A stretch of 17,814 nucleotides of DNA. Origin: an uncultured Bacilli bacterium (GTDB taxonomy: Bacteria; Bacillota_I; Bacilli_A; RF39; UBA660). The stretch lies in NCBI GenBank assembly GCA_947598425.1, contig CANQFH010000008.1, positions 1 through 17,814 on the forward strand, given 5' to 3'. The notes under the pieces are model-generated. The model ran no database searches, was not told where the DNA came from, and saw only the letters and a list, made by a program, of their open reading frames with translations. Position numbers and translations under genes: made by a program. Shown here one piece after another: positions 6,413 through 14,129 of this stretch (position 1 is the stretch's first letter; each line of letters opens with the position of its first letter).

Positions 6413-6793
6413 ATGGGTGATTATAAAGTTGGAGATATTATTAAAGGCCAAGTTACTGGAATCGAAAAATATGGAATTTTTGTTAATATCGATCCTTGGT
6501 ATGATGGCTTAATTCATATTTCAGAAGTTTCTGATGACTATGTTAGAGATATTCATGACTATGTTACAATTGGGGAAACTATTTATTGTCAAGTTTTAGA
6601 AGTTTTCGAAGATAATCTACAATTAAAATTATCAATTAAAAATATTAATTATAAAGCTTCATGTAATGCTGGTAAAATTAAAGAAACAAGAAAAGGGTTC
6701 TTACCATTAAAAGAAAGTTTAGATGATTGGACTCAAGAAAAATTAGCTATTTATCAAAAAGAGGAGGATAATGATGGCAAAAAAGAAAAATAA
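6413..6793 (+). CDS. S1 RNA-binding domain protein (CvfD / general stress protein 13, YugI type)
   Basis: A 126-residue cytoplasmic protein. Residues 1-75 form one S1 (OB-fold) domain: GDIIKGQVTGIEKYGIFV, DGLIHISEVSDDYV, then LKLSIKNI, the usual order and spacing. The rest is a charged tail including RKGFLPLKESLDDW, as in the YugI/CvfD family of low-GC Gram-positives. Family members bind RNA and act after transcription; CvfD is a pleiotropic regulator in Streptococcus. The upstream GTG (6383) lies inside the promoter, whereas the ATG at 6413 has TAGGGAG (6399-6405) 7 nt ahead, so 6413 is the start. It overlaps the next gene by 20 nt and leads an apparent operon ending with the VanR/VanS-like pair. 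Assignment to the family is firm; a specific symbol is not certain. Confidence 0.82.
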   Translation: MGDYKVGDIIKGQVTGIEKYGIFVNIDPWYDGLIHISEVSDDYVRDIHDYVTIGETIYCQVLEVFEDNLQLKLSIKNINYKASCNAGKIKETRKGFLPLKESLDDWTQEKLAIYQKEEDNDGKKEK

Positions 6794-7244
6794 AAAACAA
6801 AAAGAAGAAGAATTAAAGTTTAGTAAAAAAGAAGCAGGAGTTTTATTAGCTGTAGCTATTTTATTAATTGGTTTTGTATTAATAGGTAGTTTATTTGTTA
6901 AAGAACCTGGAGATGTTGCATCATCTCAAATGGTTTTAAATAGCACTAATAATCATAATTTTCAAGATATTTTAGAGTTATCTAATGAATTAAAAGAAAC
7001 ATTTAAAAGTGAATTTAAAAATAGTACTCTTCTTACTATTAAATATGAAGGAGAAAGTATTGTAGATAAAGAAAAAGAATATTTAGATAAATATGATGCT
7101 CAAGATGTCATTATATTAACAATAGATCTTAAAACTAAAGAAAATCCTAGTAAAAAATTAAAAGATAATACTGAATATACTTATAGTGCTATATATGTTA
7201 AAGATAAAAAAGATAATTGGAATTTAAAAGATTTAGTGAAGTAA
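6774..7244 (+). CDS. Small single-pass membrane protein, unknown
   Basis: A 156-residue protein that I do not recognise. It starts with about 20 residues of Lys/Gln/Glu, then one transmembrane segment (about residues 22-42, AGVLLAVAILLIGFVLIGSL), then a hydrophilic domain of about 110 residues. Positive charge before the TM predicts an N-in topology with the C-terminal domain outside. Two ATGs are adjacent (6771, 6774). The strong GAGGAGG (6761-6767) has 6-nt spacing to the second, which I prefer. It overlaps the end of the S1-domain gene and sits 7 nt before the VanR-like regulator. An accessory role in signal sensing by the two-component system is possible from position alone. Confidence 0.7.
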   Translation: MAKKKNKKQKEEELKFSKKEAGVLLAVAILLIGFVLIGSLFVKEPGDVASSQMVLNSTNNHNFQDILELSNELKETFKSEFKNSTLLTIKYEGESIVDKEKEYLDKYDAQDVIILTIDLKTKENPSKKLKDNTEYTYSAIYVKDKKDNWNLKDLVK

Positions 7245-7251
7245 GTGAATA

Positions 7252-7917
7252 ATGCATATTTTAGTAGTAGATGATGAAAAAGATATAGCAGATTTACTAG
7301 AAATATATTTAAAAGATGATTATATAGTTCATAAATTTTATGATAGTTCTTTAGTAATGAATTTTTTAAACAATAATGAAGTAGATTTAGCTATTTTAGA
7401 TATTATGATGCCTGGGATTGATGGTTTTAGTTTATGTGAATTAATTAGAAAGAAATATAACTTTCCTATTCTTTTTGTGACTGCCAAAGAAAGTAGTATG
7501 GATAAAGTAAAAGGTTTAGATTTAGGAGCCGATGATTATATTACTAAACCATTTAATCCTTTAGAATTATTAGCGCGAGTTAAAGCTAATTTAAGAAGAT
7601 ATAAGAGTATTGATAATGATATTGTAATTGTAAGAGGAATGCAAATAGATGCTAAAAAACATGAATTATTATTAGAGGGTAAAAAGATTATTTTAACACC
7701 GAGAGAATTTGAAATATTATTATATTTAGCTAAACATAAAGGAGAAGTAATTAAAACTGAAGATTTATTTAAAGAAATATGGCAAGATGATTATTATGAA
7801 TGTGATAATAATACAATAATGGTGCATATAAGACATATAAGAGAGAAAATGCATGATACTAAAAATAGTAAATATATTAAAACAATATGGGGAGTAGGTT
7901 ATACCATTGAAAAATAA
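7252..7917 (+). CDS. VanR-like OmpR/PhoB family response regulator
   Basis: A 221-residue regulator. The receiver domain (about 1-115) has the acidic pair in VVDDEKD (residues 5-11), phospho-acceptor Asp50 in AILDIMMPG, Thr77 in FVTAKE and Lys99 in ADDYITKPF. The C-terminal winged-helix DNA-binding domain (about 125-221) has LTPREFEILLYL and NNTIMVHIRHIREKM, ending KTIWGVGYTIEK, very close to VanR. No van resistance genes lie in the window, so this is a VanR-like regulator, not evidence of glycopeptide resistance. It overlaps the kinase gene by 11 nt (translational coupling). The four 11-bp-spaced repeats just after the kinase gene are its likely target. VanR-type regulators respond to cell-wall stress. 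Confidence 0.93.
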   Translation: MHILVVDDEKDIADLLEIYLKDDYIVHKFYDSSLVMNFLNNNEVDLAILDIMMPGIDGFSLCELIRKKYNFPILFVTAKESSMDKVKGLDLGADDYITKPFNPLELLARVKANLRRYKSIDNDIVIVRGMQIDAKKHELLLEGKKIILTPREFEILLYLAKHKGEVIKTEDLFKEIWQDDYYECDNNTIMVHIRHIREKMHDTKNSKYIKTIWGVGYTIEK

Positions 7918-8983
7918 ATATAGTGCTGATATTACCAAAAATTTAGTTAAAAAGATAGCCATAAGTACTATTATCTATACTTTAATATTTATAGCTATGT
8001 GGATTATTGCTAGTGCTTATTGTCATAGTGTGATATGGTATCCTGAAGATGAATTATATCAATTTTTAAAATTAATAGAGCAAAATGTTATAATTGAATT
8101 TATTGTTTGGTTAATCGGAGTTATTATTATTTTCTTTTATCATTTAAGAAAAACCTTATCTTATATAGATTCTTTAGTAAATGCTAGTATTAAGTTAGTT
8201 AATGATGATGAAGATTATATTAAATTACCTGAAGAATTAAAAGCTATTGAAGATCGTTTAAATATTGTAAAGAAAAACGCTGTTAATAATTTAAAATTAG
8301 CTATTGAAGAAGAAAAAAAGAAAGAAGATTTAATAATTTATTTAGCTCATGATATTAGAACTCCTTTAACTGTAATGATTGGTTATTTAGAATTACTTAA
8401 AGATAGTAAATTAGAAATTAAAAATAAAGAAAAATATCTTAATATAACATTAGAAAAAGCTTATCGTTTAGAAACTTTAATTGAAGAATTATTTGAAATA
8501 ACTAAATTTAATTTAAATCGGATAGAGTTAATTAAAGAAGAGATTAATTTAAATTTAATGATTGAACAAATAATAGATGACTTTTATCCAGTATTAAAAG
8601 AGAAAAATAAAAAGATAGAATTAGAAAGTAAAGATAAAATAGTACTTAAAGCTGATAGTATTAAGTTAGCTAGAGTATTTAATAATATAATTAAAAATGC
8701 TATTTATTATAGTGTTAGTGATAGTAATATAAATATTATTATTAGAAGTAATAATAATTATGCTTATGTCGATATTATAAGTAAAGGTGTTATTAAAGAA
8801 AAAGACTTAAATAAAATATTTGAGAAGTTTTATCGAGCTGATAAAGCCCGGAATAGTGTTAATGGTGGTAGTGGTCTTGGCTTATTTATAGCTAAAGAGA
8901 TAATTAAATTACATGAAGGAGATATTTTAGTTAAAGTAGTTGATGATAAAACTATATTTACAGTTAAATTACCTTTAAATTAA
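7907..8983 (+). CDS. VanS-like sensor histidine kinase
   Basis: A 358-residue membrane kinase. Two TM segments (about 17-38 and 62-80) enclose a short outside loop of some 24 residues, the small-sensor layout of VanS. HAMP-like and helical parts lead to the H box LAHDIRTPLT with His148. The ATP-binding domain has an N box (NNIIKNAIYY, Asn264) and G box GGSGLGLFIA (320-329). The region of the D box reads IISKGVIKEKDL instead of DxGxGI, as in some VanS-like kinases. The start is TTG at 7907, overlapping the regulator's end by 11 nt; no ATG upstream is in frame and the first TM needs this N-terminus. It should phosphorylate the regulator encoded before it. The short outside loop suggests sensing in or near the membrane. 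Confidence 0.9.
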   Translation: MKNKYSADITKNLVKKIAISTIIYTLIFIAMWIIASAYCHSVIWYPEDELYQFLKLIEQNVIIEFIVWLIGVIIIFFYHLRKTLSYIDSLVNASIKLVNDDEDYIKLPEELKAIEDRLNIVKKNAVNNLKLAIEEEKKKEDLIIYLAHDIRTPLTVMIGYLELLKDSKLEIKNKEKYLNITLEKAYRLETLIEELFEITKFNLNRIELIKEEINLNLMIEQIIDDFYPVLKEKNKKIELESKDKIVLKADSIKLARVFNNIIKNAIYYSVSDSNINIIIRSNNNYAYVDIISKGVIKEKDLNKIFEKFYRADKARNSVNGGSGLGLFIAKEIIKLHEGDILVKVVDDKTIFTVKLPLN

Positions 8984-9017
8984 GAAATAATTAAGAAAAT
9001 GTTAAGTATTAATTAAT
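8980..9017 (+). promoter_or_regulatory. Four direct repeats TTAAG/T with an exact 11-bp period (probable regulator binding site)
   Basis: TTAAG at 8980, 8991 and 9002, and TTAAT at 9013, each exactly 11 bp from the next (one helical turn). The first overlaps the kinase stop codon, the last the -35 position of the following promoter. OmpR/PhoB-type regulators bind tandem direct repeats of this spacing just upstream of, or over, weak -35 boxes. I infer that the VanR-like protein encoded just upstream binds here as two dimers and activates the C39 peptidase gene. Confidence 0.6.
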
Positions 9018-9035
9018 AAATAATCTTTTAATAAT

Positions 9036-9044
9036 TGTTAAAAT
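9036..9044 (+). promoter_or_regulatory. Extended -10 of the C39-like peptidase promoter
   Basis: TGT followed by TAAAAT (9039-9044), with no acceptable -35 at 17 bp (AATAAA at 9016-9021). A weak -35 next to an array of direct repeats is typical of an activator-dependent promoter. Confidence 0.5.
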
Positions 9045-9065
9045 AATTATAGAAAGGTTATGAAG

Positions 9066-9860
9066 ATGAAGAAGTTTAAATTATTATTAATTATTATTAT
9101 ATTAGGAGGTATACTAGGATATCTTTATTATCAAAATAATTATTTAGATTATGGTTATATCAATGTTACTAATACTGAAGATAAAGAAGTTTTAGAAAGT
9201 TTAATTACTAATTATAAAGATAATAAAGATATTTTATATATAGTTAAACATTATAAAGATTATCCTAGAGATTTATTAGCATCTTTAAGTAAAAATATTG
9301 AATTATTAGATTTTGTGAAAGATTATCCCAATAAAAAAGGAACCTTTTCAAATAATGATATAATAGGAATAGATAAGAGTAGAGTACCATTATTATTACA
9401 ATGGGATGAAAGATGGGGTTATGCTACTTATGGTGATAATATTATTGCTGTAAATGGTTGTGCTCCGACATCACTAGCTATGGTGCTAATTTATTTAACT
9501 GGTGATGGAAGTATTACTCCTTTAAAAGTTGCTAATTATGCTTATAAAAATAATATGTATCAAAATAATGTTGGTACTAGTTGGTCTTTAATGACTGAAG
9601 GAGCTAAATATTATGGTGTTAATAGTCATGAATTATCTTTAGATAAAAATGTTATTTATAATGCTTTAAATAATCATCATCCAATTATTGCTAGTATGCG
9701 TAAAGGTGATTTTACTGATAGTGGACATTTTATTGTAATTACTAAAGTTGAAGATAATATGTTAGTTATTAATGATCCTAATAGTGTATATAGAAGTAAT
9801 AAGAAGTGGGAATATGAACAAATAAAAGGACAAATAAAAAATTTATGGGAATTTTATTAG
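9066..9860 (+). CDS. C39-like cysteine peptidase family protein (Peptidase_C39_2), exported
   Basis: A 264-residue protein with an N-terminal signal anchor (about residues 4-21) and a helical linker to about residue 105. The C-terminal papain-like domain begins VPLLLQWDERWG. Catalytic residues are visible: Cys132 in NGCAPTSLAM, His221 in SGHFIVI and Asp237 in INDPN. Such domains cut peptides or amides outside the cell or in the envelope; the substrate here is unknown. An ATG at 9060 is too close to AGAAAGG (9051-9057), so the in-frame ATG at 9066 (8-nt spacing) is chosen. It lies directly after the VanS-like kinase behind the 11-bp repeat array and before asnB, so a role in cell-wall or envelope stress is likely. 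Confidence 0.83.
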   Translation: MKKFKLLLIIIILGGILGYLYYQNNYLDYGYINVTNTEDKEVLESLITNYKDNKDILYIVKHYKDYPRDLLASLSKNIELLDFVKDYPNKKGTFSNNDIIGIDKSRVPLLLQWDERWGYATYGDNIIAVNGCAPTSLAMVLIYLTGDGSITPLKVANYAYKNNMYQNNVGTSWSLMTEGAKYYGVNSHELSLDKNVIYNALNNHHPIIASMRKGDFTDSGHFIVITKVEDNMLVINDPNSVYRSNKKWEYEQIKGQIKNLWEFY

Positions 9861-9861
9861 A

Positions 9862-9877
9862 ATATTTTTAAAAATAT
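9862..9877. repeat. Perfect 16-bp A/T palindrome between the peptidase gene and asnB
   Basis: ATATTTTTAAAAATAT at 9862-9877, just after the peptidase stop codon. Without G/C pairs or a following U run it is a poor terminator. It could be an operator or chance in AT-rich DNA. Confidence 0.3.
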
Positions 9878-9941
9878 GTAGAATTATATTAATAATAGTG
9901 TTAATATCATTATTGAAATATTTATTATTAGGAGTAGTATA

Positions 9942-11756
9942 ATGTGTGGAATTGTAGGATTTATTAATAAAGATAGTAAAAAAAATAAGGATATTATAAT
10001 TAGAAAGATGGCTAATAAAATAAGACATAGAGGACCTGATGGTGAAGGATACTATAGTGATGAATATATTGCTATGGCTCATCTTCGTTTGGCTATTATT
10101 GATATCAATAATGGTATACAACCTATGTATACCAATAATTATATTATTATATTTAATGGGGAAATATATAATTATCAAGAATTAAAAGTAGAGTTAGAAA
10201 CCTTAGGGGTAGAATTTAAAACTAATTCGGATACAGAAGTATTATTAAATGGTTATATTATGTGGCAAGAAAAGTTATTAGATAAATTAAGAGGAATGTA
10301 TGCTTTTGCTATTTATAACAAAAAAACTAAAGAATTATTCTGTGCACGTGATCACTTTGGTATAAAACCTTTATATTATTATCAAAATGATGATGTATTT
10401 ATGTTTGCTTCTGAAATTAAAGCTTTTTTAGAACATCCTAACTTTAAAAAAGAACTAAATAGAGAAGTTTTAGCCCCTTATTTAGAATTTAGTTTTAATC
10501 CTAGTAATGAAACTTTCTTTAAGAATGTTTATGCTTTAGAACCAGGAAGTTATATGAAAATAAAAGATAATAAAGTTACTATTAAAAAATATTATGAATT
10601 AAAATTTAATGATAGTGATAAGAGTTATGAAGAGTTAAAAGAAGAATTAAATGAAGTTATTAAAACTAGTGTTAAATATCATGAAGTAAGTGATGTGGAA
10701 ATAGCATCTTATTTATCTAGTGGTATTGATTCTTCTTATTTAGTTAGTTTAATGAAACCTAGTAAAAACTTTACTATTGGTTATAATATCGATAAATATA
10801 ATGAAACTGATTATACTAAAGAATTAAGTGATAAACTAGGTATAGAAAATATAGTTAAAAATGTTAGTAAGGAAGAATATATTGATAAGATTGATGATTG
10901 CTTATATTATTTAGATGAACCTTTAAGTGATCCTTCAATTGTTTCTTTATATTATTTATCTAAAGTAGCTCATGATTATGTTAAAGTTGTAATATCTGGA
11001 GAAGGTTCTGATGAATTCTTCTTAGGTTATAATTCTTATGCTTTTGCTACTAGATTTGCATTCTATAATAAAATACCTTTTTTTTTAAGACATATAGTAT
11101 CTATTATTGCTAGTCATATGCCGGAAGTAAAAGGAAAACATTTTTTAATAACTGAAGGTATGAAGTTAGAAGATGGTTATGTTGGTGTTAATAGATTATT
11201 CTTTAAATATGAATTAAAAAAAGTATTAAATATTAAATATAATAAAGATAATAATATTGTTAAAAATATATTAAAACATTATCAAAATGAAAAATTAATT
11301 ATTAAAAAACAAGTGGTCGACATTAATTGTTGGCTTGCTAAAGATATTTTATTAAAAGCTGATAAGATGGCGATGGCTAATAGTATTGAAGGTAGAACTC
11401 CTTTAGTAGATAAAGTAGTAGCTAACTTTGCAGCTTCCATTCCATATCAATATAAAGTAAGTTCTAATAAAACTAAAATGATTTTAAGAGATGCCGCTAA
11501 AGATGAAATACCAACTGAAGTATATAAAAAGAAAAAATTAGGTTTTCCAGTACCTCTTAGAGTATGGATGAAGGATGAAGATGTCTCTAAAATGATTAGA
11601 GATGAATTTAATAAAGATTATGTAAAAGAATTATTTAATCAAAAATATATTTTAAAATTATTAGATGATCATATTAATAATAAGAAAGATAATTATCGTA
11701 AAGTGTGGGCAATATATACCTTTTTAAGATGGTATGATATTTATTTCATGGCATAA
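9942..11756 (+). CDS. asnB: Asparagine synthetase (glutamine-hydrolysing), AsnB family
   Basis: A 604-residue cytoplasmic enzyme. The N-terminal class-II glutamine amidotransferase domain starts MCGIVGF with Cys2 as nucleophile (initiator Met removed). It has RHRGPDGEG (28-36), Arg49 in HLRLAIID, FNGEIYNY (71-78) and FGIKPLYYY. The synthetase domain has the ATP-binding PP-loop SGIDSS (260-265) and ISGEGSDEFFLGY. All key residues are present and the length fits the family (about 600-630). It makes Asn from Asp and Gln; some AsnB-type enzymes (B. subtilis AsnB, C. difficile AsnB) instead amidate diaminopimelate in peptidoglycan precursors. The position between an envelope peptidase and a DUF1287 protein, behind VanRS-like genes, makes the wall role plausible. 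AGGAG (9930-9934) precedes the ATG. The next gene starts 2 nt after the stop. Confidence 0.94.
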   Translation: MCGIVGFINKDSKKNKDIIIRKMANKIRHRGPDGEGYYSDEYIAMAHLRLAIIDINNGIQPMYTNNYIIIFNGEIYNYQELKVELETLGVEFKTNSDTEVLLNGYIMWQEKLLDKLRGMYAFAIYNKKTKELFCARDHFGIKPLYYYQNDDVFMFASEIKAFLEHPNFKKELNREVLAPYLEFSFNPSNETFFKNVYALEPGSYMKIKDNKVTIKKYYELKFNDSDKSYEELKEELNEVIKTSVKYHEVSDVEIASYLSSGIDSSYLVSLMKPSKNFTIGYNIDKYNETDYTKELSDKLGIENIVKNVSKEEYIDKIDDCLYYLDEPLSDPSIVSLYYLSKVAHDYVKVVISGEGSDEFFLGYNSYAFATRFAFYNKIPFFLRHIVSIIASHMPEVKGKHFLITEGMKLEDGYVGVNRLFFKYELKKVLNIKYNKDNNIVKNILKHYQNEKLIIKKQVVDINCWLAKDILLKADKMAMANSIEGRTPLVDKVVANFAASIPYQYKVSSNKTKMILRDAAKDEIPTEVYKKKKLGFPVPLRVWMKDEDVSKMIRDEFNKDYVKELFNQKYILKLLDDHINNKKDNYRKVWAIYTFLRWYDIYFMA

Positions 11757-11758
11757 TT

Positions 11759-12391
11759 ATGAAAAAAGTAGTAGTAGTTATTATAATTATATTATTAATA
11801 AGTAGTTATTTTATATTAGATAATTTAGGTTATCTACCACATCGTACTTATACTAATAAAGATTTTAATATTGAAAACTATTATAGTAGTATTGATAAAG
11901 ATCATGATGGGATTGATGATCAAAGTGATATTTTAATTAATGTTAGAAATTATATTAAAACTAAACCTAAATATCAAAGTAAATACTATGCTAATGGTTA
12001 TCCAGATGATAATTATGGAGTATGTACGGATGTTGTAGCTTTTGGTTTAAAAGATGCTGGTTATGATTTAAAAGAGTTAGTATATAATGATATTCTAAAT
12101 AATAAAGAAGATTATGATATTGAAAAAATTGATAAAAATATTGATTTTAGAAGAGTAGTCAATTTAATGGTGTATTTTAAAAATAATCATATATCTTTAA
12201 CTACCGATATTAATGATATAGCTAGTTGGCAAGGTGGCGATATTGTTGTCTTTCCCCATCATATAGGTATTGTTTCTGATAAGAGAAATAAAAAAGGTAT
12301 TCCTTATTTAATTCATCATAGTAGTTATCATCCATATGAAGAAGATATTTTAGAAGAGTTAAGTATTCTTGGTCATTTTAGAGTAAGTTGA
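11759..12391 (+). CDS. DUF1287 papain-fold protein with a calcium-binding-like loop, exported
   Basis: A 210-residue protein with an N-terminal hydrophobic anchor (about 3-20). The body matches DUF1287, a family of the NlpC/P60-papain superfamily: ANGYPDDNYGVCTDVVAFGL with the candidate nucleophile Cys89, then GGDIVVFPHHIGIVSDKR with His167/His168, then PYLIHHSS. Residues 46-57 read DKDHDGIDDQSD, close to a calcium-binding loop of EF-hand or thrombospondin-3 type. DUF1287 proteins are periplasmic or surface proteins with no firmly assigned reaction; the fold suggests peptide or amide cleavage, perhaps in peptidoglycan. It starts 2 nt after asnB, so the two are translationally coupled. A stop TGA is used. 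It is the second cysteine-hydrolase-fold protein in this group. Confidence 0.85.
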   Translation: MKKVVVVIIIILLISSYFILDNLGYLPHRTYTNKDFNIENYYSSIDKDHDGIDDQSDILINVRNYIKTKPKYQSKYYANGYPDDNYGVCTDVVAFGLKDAGYDLKELVYNDILNNKEDYDIEKIDKNIDFRRVVNLMVYFKNNHISLTTDINDIASWQGGDIVVFPHHIGIVSDKRNKKGIPYLIHHSSYHPYEEDILEELSILGHFRVS

Positions 12392-12416
12392 CACTTAATT
12401 TTTGTTATGTTATAAT
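12388..12416 (+). promoter_or_regulatory. Perfect consensus SigA promoter
   Basis: TTGACA (12388-12393), exactly 17 bp, TATAAT (12411-12416), with TG at 12408-12409 as extended -10. All consensus positions match. It overlaps the stop codon of the DUF1287 gene and should drive strong constitutive expression of the next gene, whose start is preceded by AAAGGGGG (12429-12436). Confidence 0.88.
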
Positions 12417-12442
12417 AGCAACTGTTTTAAAGGGGGATATAT

Positions 12443-14098
12443 ATGGATCAAGCAATAGTATATAATACAACTTTAATGAAAGTAAATCGTATCTTAGACA
12501 GATTAGAAGATATTGGTTTAAATGTGCAAAAATATAAAGAATTAAGAGATAGTATTGTTTTAGAAAATAAACAATTAATTGATAATGATTTATGGACAGG
12601 TATCTTAGAAGTTGAATATAATAAATCTATTAATAAATTAGAAAAGTTATATGTTAATTTATTACAATATGAAGTATATTCTAAAGTAGCTTCAATAACA
12701 GAATTAATTAAAATAAGTTTAATGAATGGTATTACTAAAGAAGAAGAATTTAATAAGTTAAGAGAAATGATTTTAGAGTTAGTTAATAAATTAAATTTTT
12801 CTGGAACATTAGATTATGAAGTAGAAGGGCCAATAATTGAAGATGTTTATAAAATGATTTATGAATTTATTAAACAAGAGATTTTGGTATTAGGAAAAAG
12901 TAGTACTTTAACTAATTTAAAAGATAATGAATATATAGATAGAGAAGTTAGAAAAGATTTACAATTAATTGATTTAACTGATGAAAAGAATTATGGTATT
13001 AATATTAGAAAAAATGAAATAGATGCTAGTGGTATGGATGCATCTTATGCTGATGAAAAACTAATAACTGCAATAGTTAATGTGAGAAATCGTAAACAAA
13101 AAAGAAGAAATTTAAAAGAATCTTTGAGAGATTTAGAAGATTATGAAAGTGATTTAAATTATACAGTAGGTATGGCTGAAATATCAGCTGGTAAAATCGA
13201 AAAGAATAAAGAACAAAATAATAATGATAGAAAAAAAGATATAAAAAGTTTAGCAGAAAATATTGCCTTTTTAGCAGTTAATTTAGGGGTTTCTGTAGGA
13301 ATCGTAATTGGATTATTATTTGTTTGGAATAAATCTACTTATAAATCAAAAACTGAATATATGACTAATACAATAACTTATGATACTAATTTAGATTATA
13401 CGATAGAACAAGATTACAAAGATAATGTTCAAGATGGTGTTTATTTAAATGATTATAGTCTATGGTATCAAAGGACAGATAATGATCAATATTACCGTGT
13501 TAAAAGAACTTATAATATAACTGATTTATATAATGTTTATAGTGAGGCAGATTTAACATCATATAATACTAATGCAATTAAGAAGTGTTTTGAAACTGAT
13601 ATAAGTTTAGCTCCTAGTGTAGAAAAATATGAATATAAGTTGGCTTTAGAAGCTGCCGATACTTATCAAAGTATTATCAGATTAATTGAGATTATTGATG
13701 TTGATGAAAATGATAGTAGAATTGTTATAGAAGCTGATACTATTAATGGTATTATGAGTGTAATGGGTTATTTACTTGTAATATTTATATTGATTGAAAG
13801 TCCATCTTTTGGAAGATATTCAAATACTTGGATACCTTTACTATTAGATATTCGTCTTGTATTATCTAATATCAAATCTTTATTAAAAAGTGCTAAAAAT
13901 AATAAACAATATGATGCTCAATTAAAAGAAATATCTAATGAATTAACTAATTTTGTGGCAGCTAATCGTGATACTATTGCTAAAGTAGAAGAATTAATTC
14001 CTCAATATAAACAAATACCAGAATTTAATGAAGAAATAGAAATAATGGAAAACGCTTTAAATAAAATAAAAAATATTGAAAAGAAATTAGTAAGATAA
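12443..14098 (+). CDS. Two-TM membrane protein with large cytoplasmic and outside domains, unknown
   Basis: A 551-residue protein that I do not recognise. Residues 1-270 are helical and charged, with a Lys/Arg/Asn-rich stretch (about 215-270) that looks like coiled coil. TM1 spans about 271-295 (FLAVNLGVSVGIVIGLLFVW). Residues 296-433 are rich in Tyr, Asp and Thr and should lie outside. TM2 spans about 434-452. Residues 453-551 return to a cytoplasmic helical, coiled-coil-like tail. Despite having no recognised domain it carries a perfect consensus promoter and a strong ribosome-binding sequence, so it is probably abundant. It ends in a strong terminator and forms a single-gene unit. A structural role at the membrane would fit; nothing proves it. 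Confidence 0.75.
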   Translation: MDQAIVYNTTLMKVNRILDRLEDIGLNVQKYKELRDSIVLENKQLIDNDLWTGILEVEYNKSINKLEKLYVNLLQYEVYSKVASITELIKISLMNGITKEEEFNKLREMILELVNKLNFSGTLDYEVEGPIIEDVYKMIYEFIKQEILVLGKSSTLTNLKDNEYIDREVRKDLQLIDLTDEKNYGINIRKNEIDASGMDASYADEKLITAIVNVRNRKQKRRNLKESLRDLEDYESDLNYTVGMAEISAGKIEKNKEQNNNDRKKDIKSLAENIAFLAVNLGVSVGIVIGLLFVWNKSTYKSKTEYMTNTITYDTNLDYTIEQDYKDNVQDGVYLNDYSLWYQRTDNDQYYRVKRTYNITDLYNVYSEADLTSYNTNAIKKCFETDISLAPSVEKYEYKLALEAADTYQSIIRLIEIIDVDENDSRIVIEADTINGIMSVMGYLLVIFILIESPSFGRYSNTWIPLLLDIRLVLSNIKSLLKSAKNNKQYDAQLKEISNELTNFVAANRDTIAKVEELIPQYKQIPEFNEEIEIMENALNKIKNIEKKLVR

Positions 14099-14129
14099 AA
14101 AGACTAGAGAAGAGATTCCTAGTCTTTTT
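14097..14129. terminator. Bidirectional terminator between convergent genes
   Basis: An 11-bp stem AAAAAGACTAG (14097-14107) with CTAGTCTTTTT (14119-14129) and an 11-nt loop. Runs of A and T on either side make it work in both directions. It serves the two-TM protein gene and the convergent small protein gene. Confidence 0.88.

Noticed and set aside
7252..8983. Vancomycin resistance locus
   Set aside because: Only VanR/VanS-like regulators are present; no VanH, ligase, VanX or VanY gene is in the window, and similar pairs have other targets.
9843..10178. 111-codon minus-strand frame over the start of asnB
   Set aside because: It overlaps the well-defined glutaminase domain of asnB and has an Ile/Asn/Thr-rich composition typical of antisense AT-rich DNA.
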